Numbered from the stretch's first letter, positions 29,557 to 39,134 are shown. The stretch is DNA of 39,134 bases from Rhodoferax sp. (GCA_025351745.1 JANXVI010000160.1:72890-112023), one strand, 5' to 3'. Notes: generated by a model from the sequence alone, not told the origin. Made by a program: numbers and translations.

Positions 29557-30195
29557 ATGAAAATCACACACCTGGTGGCGGCTGCGGCCATCACCTTATT
29601 GTCTGCAACCTCGGGATATGCAAATACAGCGGCCAGCGGAAAGATTACTGCCGGATCGACATTTGGAACCGACAATGCGTTCCAGTTCTACAACGACTCG
29701 ACCGCGGGAGAATTTATTACATCACTCACATGGGATCTGACTCCTATTGGCGGTTTTTTTGATACCACCAATGCGGCGCCAGGCCTTTCGAGTTCGGGTC
29801 TGCAGCAGAGTGGTTTGAGCGACAACGTAGGGGCCATCTTCCCGACCAACGCTTTTCAGAATGGCCGGCCTTCACTGACCATTTCGTTCACTCCGAATTC
29901 CTTCGCGTCGGGTGAAAAATTCATATTTGGCGTGGATACTGACCTGTTTAGCTGCATAGATTGCGTTGGAATCAACGGAAACGGATTTGTTGGGGCTACG
30001 GTTTCAGCGATTTTTTCCAACGGGCAGACCCGTTATGGAACCTATGTGTTGAGCAATGAGGCTGGATTTGGTTCAAAGGTTGGCATCACGTCGGTGACGG
30101 CAGTGCCTGAACCAGAGACGTACGCCATGATGCTCGCCGGTTTGGGCCTCATTGGAGCCATCGCGCGTCGCCGTCAACGCAAGCACACCGCATAG
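29557..30195 (+). CDS. PEP-CTERM sorting domain-containing secreted protein
   Basis: Signal peptide plus C-terminal VPEPETYAMMLAGLGLIGAIARRRQRK. Confidence 0.95.
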   Translation: MKITHLVAAAAITLLSATSGYANTAASGKITAGSTFGTDNAFQFYNDSTAGEFITSLTWDLTPIGGFFDTTNAAPGLSSSGLQQSGLSDNVGAIFPTNAFQNGRPSLTISFTPNSFASGEKFIFGVDTDLFSCIDCVGINGNGFVGATVSAIFSNGQTRYGTYVLSNEAGFGSKVGITSVTAVPEPETYAMMLAGLGLIGAIARRRQRKHTA

Positions 30196-30221
30196 TCAAC
30201 GCACTGCCTCGGATGCAATTC

Positions 30222-30247
30222 AACGGGAGCTTGGGCTCCCGTTTTTT
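30222..30247 (+). terminator. Intrinsic terminator
   Basis: AACGGGAGC-TTGG-GCTCCCGTTTTTT downstream of the PEP-CTERM gene. Confidence 0.93.
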
Positions 30248-30301
30248 ATGGTGCAGACAATCGATTCTCGTGCGACGCACCCCACCGGCACCAACACCGC
30301 A

Positions 30302-32383
30302 CTACCAAACGCGAAGGCGCGCGTTGGGCTCCAAATAGAGACGCTGACCGGGCACCACATCGAACGCTTCGTACCACGCGTCGACATTGCGAACTGTCGC
30401 AATGCGCAAACTATCTGGCGCGTGGTTATCAGCGGTCAACTGCTTGTGCAATGCTTGATCGCTGAGTTTGCTGCGCCAGCTCCTTGCAAAGCCGATGAAA
30501 AACTGCTGGTCCTGGGCACGCAAGGCTTCTTTGCCGAGGCCTTTGCTGCCGGGCGATGCGCGGTAGGCATCAAACGCCGCGACCAGTCCACCAAGGTCAG
30601 CCAGGTTTTCCACCAGGGTCACGTTGCCATCCACGGCTTTGCCTGGAAGAGGAGCGTAACCAGCGTACTGCGCCACCAGGGGTTGGGTGGCCCGCTGGTA
30701 TTGGGCCGTGTCGTCGGGCGTCCACCACCTTCGCAATGCACCTGTGGCATCGTATTCCATGCCCAGCGTATCAATGAAATGGCTTACTTCGTGGCCGATG
30801 ATGGCGCCAATCGCACCGTAGTTGGCGGCGTCCGACGCTGCAGGGTCAAATTTTGGCACTTGCAACAACGCCGCTGGAAAGTTATAGGCGTTTTGCTGAA
30901 ACAGCAGCACGGCACCCACCGTGTGTGCGCCCATAGCCCATGTGCGATTGTCAGCGGCTTGGCCCAGACGCCCCAGCGCCTGCCGGTAATCCCACAATGC
31001 CACACGCTGCAGGTTGCCAGCCACATCGTGCGGGCTGATGCGCAAGTCTGCATAGTTGCTCCATTGCTCAGGGTAGCCCAAACCAAAATAGAGCCGTCGC
31101 AACTTCTCGCGTGCAGTAGCCTTGGCGGGCGGTGACATCCAATTGACACCTTCCAAGCGATGACCAAAGGCCGCTATCACATCCGCGGCAATGCCCTGCA
31201 CGCGTGCCTTGTATGCAGCGGGGAAAAAGCGCTCCACATACAAGCGTCCAAGCGCCTCTCTCAATGACTTCTGCGTAGCGTCCAACGCGCGTTGCTCACG
31301 CGGCGGTGGCACAGCACCCTGCGCACTTCGAAAGGCCAACGCAGCCTCCGCAATGGAATGCGGTAACACATCGGCATACCGGTCGACGGCGTGAAAACGC
31401 AGATAGTCCGCCCAGGTGTTCTCTGGGTTTGCGGCCACCAAGGCGGCCAAGCCTTGCAAAGCACCGGGTTGCCATGCCACAAAGGATTTTTGCCGGGCCA
31501 GTCCTGCTGCCGCAAATAGTGCATTCCAGTCCAGGCCAGGCGCCTTTTGGGCGAAATCCGCCCGCGTCCATAAATTGTCGGCATTGCGGTCTTCGGAAGA
31601 GATTTGTGGTGTCGCGTGGCTTTGCGCCAACGCTGTCTCCAGCACCAATACAGCCTGTGCACGGGCGCGAAAACTGTCTGGACGACCCGCGCCAACCAGG
31701 GCCAAGACATGCTCGATGTAGGCTCGATAGGAATCCCTGACGGCCTGCTTTTCCGGCAACGGGTTGAGGTAGTCATCCCGGTTCGGCATGCCCAAACCGC
31801 CTTGCAACAGAAAGGCGACGTTATTCGCTTCGCCATGCAGGCCCGTCTCGACCGACAGGCCCAATACATGGGCGGAGTTGTAGACGCCCATATTCAGTGG
31901 GTCTACGTCGGCGCGTAATTCGTTGCCCAGCAATCGAGTCAGCGCAGCCTTATTGCGCACTTGGTCTATGCGCCGCAGCAGTGCCTTGACAGGTGTTAGT
32001 CCGGCGGCTTGGATGGCGTTCTGGTTCAAATAGGCTGTGCGAAAGTCTGCTACTTTGCGAGCCAACGAACCCACCGGTTGCGTGGCAGCAGCTTCCAACA
32101 ATTGCGCAACACGGCGTTGCCCCAACGCAATCAATTCGGTGCGCGCCGTGACTCGGTCCTTCCCCTCAGGGATAGTCGTATCGCGCAACCAGGTCCCATT
32201 GGCATACGCGAAAAAGTCGTCACCTGGTGGGATGCGCGTATCCACCCCCTCGTCGATAGCCGCTTGAGCGTACACAATGCCCACACTACAAAGTGCAATC
32301 GCCATGGTGCACCGGGCGACAAACCGGATCAAACCCTCCGTTGGGTTTTGGGCGTTGTCTGGGGTTGGTGAAGGTTTGCACAT
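30302..32383 (-). CDS. M13 family metallopeptidase (PepO/neprilysin-like), secreted
   Basis: GAIIGHEVSHFIDTLGMEYDATG (HExxH), DGVDTRIPPGDDFFAYANGTWL-type N-terminus; start re-assigned to 32383. Confidence 0.94.
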   Translation of the reverse strand: MCKPSPTPDNAQNPTEGLIRFVARCTMAIALCSVGIVYAQAAIDEGVDTRIPPGDDFFAYANGTWLRDTTIPEGKDRVTARTELIALGQRRVAQLLEAAATQPVGSLARKVADFRTAYLNQNAIQAAGLTPVKALLRRIDQVRNKAALTRLLGNELRADVDPLNMGVYNSAHVLGLSVETGLHGEANNVAFLLQGGLGMPNRDDYLNPLPEKQAVRDSYRAYIEHVLALVGAGRPDSFRARAQAVLVLETALAQSHATPQISSEDRNADNLWTRADFAQKAPGLDWNALFAAAGLARQKSFVAWQPGALQGLAALVAANPENTWADYLRFHAVDRYADVLPHSIAEAALAFRSAQGAVPPPREQRALDATQKSLREALGRLYVERFFPAAYKARVQGIAADVIAAFGHRLEGVNWMSPPAKATAREKLRRLYFGLGYPEQWSNYADLRISPHDVAGNLQRVALWDYRQALGRLGQAADNRTWAMGAHTVGAVLLFQQNAYNFPAALLQVPKFDPAASDAANYGAIGAIIGHEVSHFIDTLGMEYDATGALRRWWTPDDTAQYQRATQPLVAQYAGYAPLPGKAVDGNVTLVENLADLGGLVAAFDAYRASPGSKGLGKEALRAQDQQFFIGFARSWRSKLSDQALHKQLTADNHAPDSLRIATVRNVDAWYEAFDVVPGQRLYLEPNARLRVW

Positions 32384-32545
32384 GCTGGCTCGCTCAAGTT
32401 GGGTGTGACGGTCCGCTGAGATGCTATGCGCGTCGCGGCTGCGTGTCGCGCACGGGGTGGACAGATTTAGATCACAACCGGACATTGCCACTGGTTGCAA
32501 ATCTCCCAGCATTCAACGAAGATAGCCCGCCATAGGCAGCAAAAA

Positions 32546-33568
32546 ATGTCCGAAAAACGATCTACTTCATTAATTGTTATCGAACTCCTGTTCGTCATTG
32601 CGCCCGATGCTTTGCTGCTGGACATAGCAGGCCCGGCAGAAGCCTTTCGCCTGGCCAACCTCCACCGTGCACTCCAAGGTTTACCCCCACATTTCAGGTT
32701 GCGCTTTGTGGGACCAGAGCCCGCTGCGAACAGTTCGGTCGGCTTACGGCTCGCAGGGTTAGAACCCCTGCCCGAACAACTTTCCACACCCACCTGGATC
32801 GTGCTGGTGGGCCAACCGGCCGTCCATGCCACTACAGCCAGTCCCGCCATCAATACCATCGCACAGTGGCTCAACCGCGTGTTGTACGGTCGCTTGGGTG
32901 CACAGGGTTGCCCCCACCGACTGGTGACCATTTGTTCGGGCACTTTGCTGGCCGCGCGGGCCGGACTGCTAGACAACCGCCGCTGCACGACGCACCATGA
33001 GCTGCTGCCCAGCTTGCGCGTGCTCGCACCAAAAGCCCAGGTCGTGGCCAATCGCGTTTACCTGATGGATGGGCCGCTAGCCTCCAGCGCCGGGATCACG
33101 GCCGGTATCGATCTGGCACTGCAACTGATAGCCAACGCCTGCGGCGAAGCCTTGGCCGCGAGCATCGCGCAAGACATGGTCGTCTACCTGCGCCGCTCAG
33201 GAGACGACCCCGAGTTGTCTCCTTTTCTGTCGCACCGCCGCCATATGCACCCCGCCGTGCACCACGTGCAGGATGCCATCAACGCTGAGCCGCGGCGCGA
33301 CTGGAGCATGCAGACCCTGGCCGCTGTGGGCAACGTGACGCCGCGCCATCTACTGCGGCTGTTTGTGGAACAGGCCGGTGTTTCGCCACTGCTGTTTCTG
33401 CAGACTATCCGCCTGGAGCGTGCGCGCCAGTCGCTGGAACACGGTGCCAATGTGACCCTGGCTGCAGAATCGGCCGGTTTTCGTTCAGGACTGCACCTGC
33501 GCCGCGCGTGGAAACGGCGTTGGGGCGGCTCACCCCGTGACCTCCGATCGCGGGCGCTCGATGTGTAA
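32546..33568 (+). CDS. GlxA family (DJ-1/PfpI + AraC HTH) transcriptional regulator
   Basis: N-terminal LLFVIAPDALLLDIAGPAEAFRLANL; TICSGTLLAARAGLLDNRRCTTHHE; C-terminal AraC HTH. Confidence 0.92.
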   Translation: MSEKRSTSLIVIELLFVIAPDALLLDIAGPAEAFRLANLHRALQGLPPHFRLRFVGPEPAANSSVGLRLAGLEPLPEQLSTPTWIVLVGQPAVHATTASPAINTIAQWLNRVLYGRLGAQGCPHRLVTICSGTLLAARAGLLDNRRCTTHHELLPSLRVLAPKAQVVANRVYLMDGPLASSAGITAGIDLALQLIANACGEALAASIAQDMVVYLRRSGDDPELSPFLSHRRHMHPAVHHVQDAINAEPRRDWSMQTLAAVGNVTPRHLLRLFVEQAGVSPLLFLQTIRLERARQSLEHGANVTLAAESAGFRSGLHLRRAWKRRWGGSPRDLRSRALDV

Positions 33569-33656
33569 TCCAGTGCGACGGCAAGTTCTTAACGGAGCGT
33601 CTTTTGTCGATTGAAAAATCGGACAACCGCGCAGAGATCAACGCGTTTCATGCGTC

Positions 33657-33800
33657 ATGCTACACGAAGGCATTGAAATCCTCGATGCACCCAGCGAGTA
33701 CGATGCCACGCCTGGCTACTACGCGCTCCTATTTTTTTCTGACTTGGATGGCATCCAGTTCGAATTGGTTCACGAGCCGCGTCTCGACCCCATTTTGGGT
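33657..33800 (+). pseudogene. Remnant of a VOC/glyoxalase family protein C-terminus
   Basis: HEGIEILDAPSEYDATPGYYALLFFSDLDGIQFELVHEP resembles the end of VOC proteins; no N-terminal half found. Confidence 0.6.
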
Positions 33801-34547
33801 CTACAGGTCGTCTGGTTTGCACCATCGACCGGTTTGCGCGCAGACCACAGTCGGCCCGCCATTCACCCACACCTGCCCTGCATCCAGCAGCAACGCGGTT
33901 GCAGGGTCCACGTCGAATTCAATACCCAGTGCACGCGCAACGTTCGCGTTTTCAATGGACAGTTCCCAGGTCAAGAATATTTGCGAGCAATCCCGCACTG
34001 GCGGAAAGTCGGCGGCGTGGAAGCCTTGATTGTTCCGCTCGATCACAGCGTGCGGCTGGGCCGTGTCGAACACCACGGCCGTACCCATGGTCAAAGGAAT
34101 GCGCTGGCCCGTCGCTGGGAAATGCAGATCCATGCCCTTGTCTTTGCTCAGAAACAGATTGCAAAAGGCCGCCCCCCCATACTGCGCACCGTCGTGATGG
34201 TAGCGCGCGCCGCGGCAGGCCATCAGCGCTATAGCACTGGCCGCCAGCACGTCTTGCAGACCCAGCGCGTGCGTCCATTGCACCACCGCCTCCACGCATA
34301 GCCCAAAGGTCGGCCAGCGCATGCGCGCGCGTGCCAGAGGTAGTTCTTCCACGTCGCCAGCTTCCAAGCCCAGGCGCAGCGCGATGTCCCTTTCCCAGTC
34401 TGCAGCAAGCCTCGCGGGGAATGCGGGCACATCGATCGTACCCGTCAGCACCCTGCCGCCCACGCTTCGGCTGCGTACGACCTCACCGCTCGCGTAGTAG
34501 GCGGTTATGCGGTCTGGCTGAGGTGGCGCTGCAAGGAGGAGGCTCAT
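33801..34547 (-). CDS. Hypothetical protein, putative 2OG-Fe(II) oxygenase-like fold
   Basis: RYHHDGAQYGGAAFCNLFLSKDKGMDLHFPATGQRIPLTMGTAVVFDTAQPHAVIER suggests an HxD...H jelly-roll; start re-assigned to 34547 (MSLLLAAPP). Confidence 0.6.
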   Translation of the reverse strand: MSLLLAAPPQPDRITAYYASGEVVRSRSVGGRVLTGTIDVPAFPARLAADWERDIALRLGLEAGDVEELPLARARMRWPTFGLCVEAVVQWTHALGLQDVLAASAIALMACRGARYHHDGAQYGGAAFCNLFLSKDKGMDLHFPATGQRIPLTMGTAVVFDTAQPHAVIERNNQGFHAADFPPVRDCSQIFLTWELSIENANVARALGIEFDVDPATALLLDAGQVWVNGGPTVVCAQTGRWCKPDDL

Positions 34548-34560
34548 TGGGACTTTTGCC

Positions 34561-35592
34561 GTGGCGAAACAAAGCGACCCATTATCAATGGCGGAAGGGG
34601 ACAATGTGTCCTCACAGTTGACCCCATCGTATTGGCTGACCACACCCCACTTTGCCGCGTGCTTCTCATCCATGCAAGACTTACTCAACGCCATCACCAC
34701 GATGGACATGCCACTGGATGCCCAGCGCATCTTTCACGGCCGGGGTGGACTGCACCCCGGCTGCGAGCATCTGGCGCTCGACGCGTATCCCCCCGTATGG
34801 GTGTTAACCAGTTTTCAGCCACTGGCAGATGACGCATTGGCAACCGTGCACACCGCCCTGACCGAGCGCCTAAAGCAACTCGCCCCGGAACAAGCCCTCA
34901 ATTGGGTGTTTCAGCTGCGGCTGGAGGGGCGTAGCGACACACGGCTGATGGCTGGCAATATACCCACGCCGCTTGTTGTCACCGAAGGCGGCGCGCGCTT
35001 TGGCGTGCATGTGCTGAAGGGCCAAAACCATGGTCTCTTCCTCGACATAGCGCAGGGCCGCCGTTGGGTGCGGGAGCACACCGCTGCCAACCCGGGGCGA
35101 AAGGTGTTGAATTTGTTTGCCTACACCTGCGCCTTCTCAGTGGTAGCCCTGCAAGGTGGCGCCCGGCAGGTGACGAATGTGGACATGAGCCAGGGCGCGC
35201 TGGCCATAGGGCAGCAGAACCACCAGCTCAACGGCATTCCATCGGGTGCCAGCTTTCTGACGCATGACATCTTTACCACCTGGGGCAAGATCACGCGCAG
35301 CGGCCCGTATGACCTGATCATCCTCGACCCACCCAGCTACCAAAAGGGCAGCTTTGTGGCCACCAAGGATTATGCGCGCCTGATGCGCCGCCTGCCCCAC
35401 CTGCTCGATGCGGGTGGGCACGCGCTCTTGTGTCTGAACGCGCCTGAACTGGGTATGGCATTTTTGCAGGACCAGATGCAGGAGTTGGCGCCGAGCCTGA
35501 CATTGGTTGAACGTGTACCCAACCCATCGGCGTTTGCCGATAGTTCGCCCGATCGGGCGCTCAAAGTGCTGGTCTACCGGGCACCGGAGTGA
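34561..35592 (+). CDS. Class I SAM-dependent methyltransferase (RlmI-like)
   Basis: GLFLDIAQGRRWVREHTAANPGRKVLNLFAYTCAFSVVALQGGARQVTNVDMS and LIILDPPSYQKGSF; start may be 34672. Confidence 0.88.
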   Translation: MAKQSDPLSMAEGDNVSSQLTPSYWLTTPHFAACFSSMQDLLNAITTMDMPLDAQRIFHGRGGLHPGCEHLALDAYPPVWVLTSFQPLADDALATVHTALTERLKQLAPEQALNWVFQLRLEGRSDTRLMAGNIPTPLVVTEGGARFGVHVLKGQNHGLFLDIAQGRRWVREHTAANPGRKVLNLFAYTCAFSVVALQGGARQVTNVDMSQGALAIGQQNHQLNGIPSGASFLTHDIFTTWGKITRSGPYDLIILDPPSYQKGSFVATKDYARLMRRLPHLLDAGGHALLCLNAPELGMAFLQDQMQELAPSLTLVERVPNPSAFADSSPDRALKVLVYRAPE

Positions 35593-35631
35593 CGCCGGTT
35601 CATCCAAAGCGGCGCCCACGGTATCCATAAA

Positions 35632-36954
35632 ATGGCGCCCATGCAAAGCCTATTCAAACCCACGCTCTTTTCACCGCCGGCACGCTGTCGGCTTGCGCTC
35701 TCCGTGCTGGTGATCGCAGCACTGGCCGCCTGCAAGGCCGCACCGCTGGCGGAAAAACCCCAGACTCCACCACCTGCAGCGGCCATCCCCATCCCCATCC
35801 CCAGCCCCGTTCCGGTAGCGTCCAGCGAAGATGAACACAGCCAGAAGTTTGCCCATTGGATCGACGCATTCAAAACCACGGCGCGCGCAGCGGGTATTGG
35901 CAAAGCAACGCTGAACAGCGCCTTGGACACGGTGCGCTTCCTGCCGCGCGTCATTGAGCTGGACCGTGCCCAGCCTGAGTTCACCCGCAATGTGTGGGAC
36001 TACCTCGACAGCGCAGTGTCTTCCTTGCGCGTCAGTCGGGGCCAGGAGAAGCTGGCGCAACTGCGGCCACAGCTTGATGCAGTAGCAGCGCGGTATGGCG
36101 TGCCCACTGAGGTGTTGGTGGCGATCTGGGGCGTGGAGAGCAATTTTGGCACTCACGTTGGCGATGTGTCTGCGATCGACGCCCTGGCCACGTTGGGCTT
36201 TGAAGGTCGCCGCGAAGAGTGGGCACGTGGGCAATTGCTGGCGGCACTGAAGATTTTGCAAAGCGGCGACATCGCCCGCGAACAGATGGTCGGCTCGTGG
36301 GCTGGTGCCATGGGCCAGACGCAGTTTTTGCCTTCAGCGTTTTTGGCTTACGCCGTAGATGCGGATGGCGATGGCAAGCGCGACATCTGGGGCAGCGTGC
36401 CCGACGTGATGGCATCAACCGCCAACTTTTTGGTGCAGTCCGGATGGCAGGCAGGCCAGCCCTGGGGGACCGAGGTGCGCCTACCAACCGGGTTCGACTA
36501 CACACATGCCGACGCCGCAGTGCGCAGATCGACAGAAGCCTGGGCAACCGAGGGCGTGCAAACCGCAGACGGCGCGCCGTTGCCCGCATTGGCCGACAGC
36601 GCCATTTTGCTGCCCGCCGGTGCACGCGGACCCGCTTTTGTGGTGGGGCCCAACTTCCGCACGATCCTGCGTTACAACAATGCGACCAGCTATGCGCTGG
36701 CCGTCACCCTGCTGGCGCAGCGGCTCGCCAACGGCCCCGCCGTCCGCGCGCCATGGCCGCGCGACATGCAAGCACTGACGCGCAGCCAGATGGTGGCGTT
36801 GCAAACCGCGTTGAACGCACAGGGTTTCTCCACCGGCACACCCGACGGCATCGCGGGCCCTGCCACGCAACGCGGTGTGCGCCAATACCAGAGCAGCCTT
36901 GGGTTGCCAGCAGATGGCTACCCGACCCTGGACCTGTTACAGCGCCTGCCATAG
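35632..36954 (+). CDS. MltB-type lytic murein transglycosylase with C-terminal peptidoglycan-binding domain
   Basis: Lipoprotein signal (ALAAC); GVPTEVLVAIWGVESNFGTHVGDVSAIDALATLGFEGRR; MGQTQFLPSAFLAYAVDADGDGKRDIWGSVPDVMASTANFL; PG_binding_1 end. Confidence 0.95.
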   Translation: MAPMQSLFKPTLFSPPARCRLALSVLVIAALAACKAAPLAEKPQTPPPAAAIPIPIPSPVPVASSEDEHSQKFAHWIDAFKTTARAAGIGKATLNSALDTVRFLPRVIELDRAQPEFTRNVWDYLDSAVSSLRVSRGQEKLAQLRPQLDAVAARYGVPTEVLVAIWGVESNFGTHVGDVSAIDALATLGFEGRREEWARGQLLAALKILQSGDIAREQMVGSWAGAMGQTQFLPSAFLAYAVDADGDGKRDIWGSVPDVMASTANFLVQSGWQAGQPWGTEVRLPTGFDYTHADAAVRRSTEAWATEGVQTADGAPLPALADSAILLPAGARGPAFVVGPNFRTILRYNNATSYALAVTLLAQRLANGPAVRAPWPRDMQALTRSQMVALQTALNAQGFSTGTPDGIAGPATQRGVRQYQSSLGLPADGYPTLDLLQRLP

Positions 36955-36990
36955 CCTTGCCTTAGCGTTGGACTTTTCGTCGGACTCGCC

Positions 36991-37719
36991 TCAGGCATCC
37001 AGCTCCGGGTAATGCCGAAAGATACCCGTTTCGTTGAACGGAATGCGGCGCTCACTTTGGAGGTAGGCCGCAACGCGCTGGTGTTGGGCAACCCGGTCGC
37101 GCAGTGCCATTACCCGCGGCGTCTTTTTGGTGGCACGTCGGGTTGCCTTGGGAAAGGCATATTGCAGGCCTTCCACCAACTGGAACAGCGACAGGTCGGC
37201 ATAGCTGAGCCGTGCACCCACCAAGTGCTCGTCGCCCTTCGGGTTGCGCTCCAGCACAGTCTCTAGCCAGTCCAGAAATTTGGGGATGCGTTGTGTGCGA
37301 AAGGCCTTGGCCGCCGTCGCTGCTTCGAGCTTCTGGTCTTCGTAATAGAGACTCGTGCCGACCGGGTGGTGCGTGCCGTGCACCTCGCTCACCGCGTCTG
37401 CAATCGTGAGCTGAATCTGATGCGTCCAGATGCTATCGACCTCGCTCGTGCCTACCAGCTTCAGCCGCGGCCCCAGGTACATCAGGATGGCCGACGTCTG
37501 CCCAATCACCCGCTTGCCGTCGACCAGTACCGGGCAGGCAAAGGACGGGCGCACGGCCGCTGCGTCTTGCAGGCAGTGCAACAACGCGGGCATGCCCTGC
37601 CCCGCCGTAGTGTTGCCGCGCGCGACATCCGTGTAGGCTGCTCCCGCTGCTTCCAGCGCCAGGCGGATAAATTCTCCACGGCCTTGGAGGCCGGGCCAGT
37701 AGTAAAGCTGGTACGGCAT
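36991..37719 (-). CDS. Glutathione S-transferase family protein
   Basis: MPYQLYYWPGLQGRGEFIRLALEAAGAAYTDVA...RLSYADLSLFQLVEGLQYAFP. Confidence 0.93.
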   Translation of the reverse strand: MPYQLYYWPGLQGRGEFIRLALEAAGAAYTDVARGNTTAGQGMPALLHCLQDAAAVRPSFACPVLVDGKRVIGQTSAILMYLGPRLKLVGTSEVDSIWTHQIQLTIADAVSEVHGTHHPVGTSLYYEDQKLEAATAAKAFRTQRIPKFLDWLETVLERNPKGDEHLVGARLSYADLSLFQLVEGLQYAFPKATRRATKKTPRVMALRDRVAQHQRVAAYLQSERRIPFNETGIFRHYPELDA

Positions 37720-37733
37720 GGCCCGCGCCGCGC

Positions 37734-38198
37734 CTATTTGAATTGCAGTGGTGCGCCGTTCAAGGGCACCGCCGTGAGGCTGTTCTTGGGCGAGCCGTCG
37801 ATCAACTTGTCGGTATACGTGAGGTACAACAGCACTTGGCGGGCGGGGTCCGTCATGCGCACAATACGCATCTTCTTGAACAAGATCGAGCGGCTTTCAT
37901 TGAACACTTCTTCGCTCTTGGGTATCGGCACGGTGGCGGAGATTGGGCCGACTTGCCTGCAAGCAATCGAAGCCTCCGACTTCTCTTCGGCCAAGCCCAG
38001 CGCGCCCTTGATACCACCCACTTTAGAGCGGGAGACGTAGCAGGTGATGCCAGCAATCTTGGGGTCATCAAAGGCCTCAACAACGATCTTGTGGTCTGGT
38101 CCAATAAGCTTGAAAGCAGTATCCACTGCGCCAATTTGCTGCGCCATGGCGGCACAGGTAAACGGAATGAGCAAGGCAAGGGCGTGTTTTGGTTTCAT
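37734..38198 (-). CDS. creA: CreA family protein
   Basis: IGAVDTAFKLIGPDHKIVVEAFDDPKIAGITCYVSRSKVGGIKGALGLAEEKSEASIACRQVGPI; start re-assigned to 38198. Confidence 0.94.
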   Translation of the reverse strand: MKPKHALALLIPFTCAAMAQQIGAVDTAFKLIGPDHKIVVEAFDDPKIAGITCYVSRSKVGGIKGALGLAEEKSEASIACRQVGPISATVPIPKSEEVFNESRSILFKKMRIVRMTDPARQVLLYLTYTDKLIDGSPKNSLTAVPLNGAPLQFK

Positions 38199-38280
38199 GG
38201 CGCTAATGTAAGTGCTTTGGCAGCATGGCAATCGGAAACCCAGACCCAAGGCGGTGGGCGCAGGGAGTAAAAACGCAACT

Positions 38281-38336
38281 GCTACAAAATATATAGCTGC
38301 ATCCGCACATTTCACGAGGGCGAGGGCCCGATTTTA
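38281..38336 (+). repeat. Dispersed short repeat, copy C
   Basis: gctacaaaatatatagctgcatccgcacatttcacgagggcgagggcccgatttta. Confidence 0.7.
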
Positions 38337-38475
38337 ATAAACATACTCCTGTAAAATCGTTTTGCTTCAGAGCTGATGTATTGCGTGTGTAGACCGGCGC
38401 TGCAGGGCGGGCCGGGAACTTTACCTATTGTTCGGCCTCTGAAAGCCCAGCGCATCACCGACCTATCACCACCCT

Positions 38476-39134
38476 ATGCACACCACCACGCCCGACCTTC
38501 AACCAACCAGCACCCAAAGCAACGTGCGGGCATCCTTCATAACCCTGCGCACCTACCTCAACACGCAGATTTTGGGCCAACCCAAGCTGGTCGAGAGCTT
38601 GTTGGTTGCGCTCTTGGGCGATGGTCATTTGCTGGTCGAGGGGCCACCGGGCCTGGCCAAGACCCGCGCGATCAAGGCCCTGGCCCAAGGGCTCGAATGC
38701 GAGTTCCAGCGCGTGCAGTTCACGCCCGACATGCTGCCCTCCGACCTGACGGGCTCCGACATCTACCGACCCGAGCAGGGAAGCTTCCAGTTCCAGCGTG
38801 GCCCGCTGTTCCACAACCTGGTACTGGCCGACGAAATCAACCGGGCACCGGCCAAGGTGCAGTCCGCGCTGTTGGAGGCTATGGGCGAACACCAGATCAG
38901 TGTGGGCATGACGACCTACCCGCTGCCCCGCCTGTTCTTGGTCATGGCCACCCAGAACCCTTTGGAACACGAGGGCACCTACCCGCTGCCCGAGGCGCAA
39001 CTGGACCGCTTCATGCTGCACACGCTGGTCGACTACCCGGACCGCGCCACCACGCGCCTGATCATGGACCTGACGCGGCGCGAGGCGCTAGACGGTCGCG
39101 AGCTGCCCGCTCCGGCGCGCCATGTGACGCAAGA
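38476..39134 (+). CDS. MoxR family AAA ATPase, truncated by the right edge
   Basis: HLLVEGPPGLAKTRAIKALA (Walker A), LVLADEINRAPAKVQSALLEAMGE (Walker B), VMATQNPLEHEGTYPLPEAQLDRFML. Confidence 0.96.
   Translation, partial: MHTTTPDLQPTSTQSNVRASFITLRTYLNTQILGQPKLVESLLVALLGDGHLLVEGPPGLAKTRAIKALAQGLECEFQRVQFTPDMLPSDLTGSDIYRPEQGSFQFQRGPLFHNLVLADEINRAPAKVQSALLEAMGEHQISVGMTTYPLPRLFLVMATQNPLEHEGTYPLPEAQLDRFMLHTLVDYPDRATTRLIMDLTRREALDGRELPAPARHVTQ

Noticed and set aside
30152-31135. 327-aa plus-strand ORF
   Set aside because: Antisense to the M13 peptidase and runs through the terminator at 30222-30247.

Overview
The window looks like chromosomal DNA from a Comamonadaceae-type betaproteobacterium (inferred from gene content and short-repeat style). 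In order it contains: (1) a very large minus-strand cyclic beta-1,2-glucan synthase (NdvB-like; GT84 plus GH94 motifs), truncated by the left edge and therefore missing from the ORF track; (2) an envelope/stress cluster (OmpA and DUF4398 proteins, a Cys-repeat periplasmic protein, DUF883, DUF3309, DUF3096, AI-2E transporter family, CsbD); (3) a protocatechuate 4,5-cleavage operon in the order LysR<>SBP-ligJ-ligK-ligI-ligA-ligB-ligC, with short dispersed repeats in its gaps and apparently inside ligB; (4) DUF1993, an ATGA-coupled secreted protein/lipoprotein pair, and glutaminase; (5) a small HTH gene bounded by 11-bp inverted repeats; (6) a tightly coupled four-gene operon DUF3348 - DUF802 (MotA/TolQ/ZorA-like) - OmpA/MotB/ZorB-like - DUF2894, which looks like an uncharacterised ion-driven stator system and is my best candidate for an undescribed system; (7) a PEP-CTERM protein, M13 peptidase, GlxA/AraC regulator, a VOC gene remnant, a putative 2OG-Fe(II) oxygenase, an RlmI-like methyltransferase, an MltB-type transglycosylase, GST, CreA and a partial MoxR ATPase. 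No tRNA, rRNA, CRISPR array or transposase was recognised. All family calls are by eye, without database searches.
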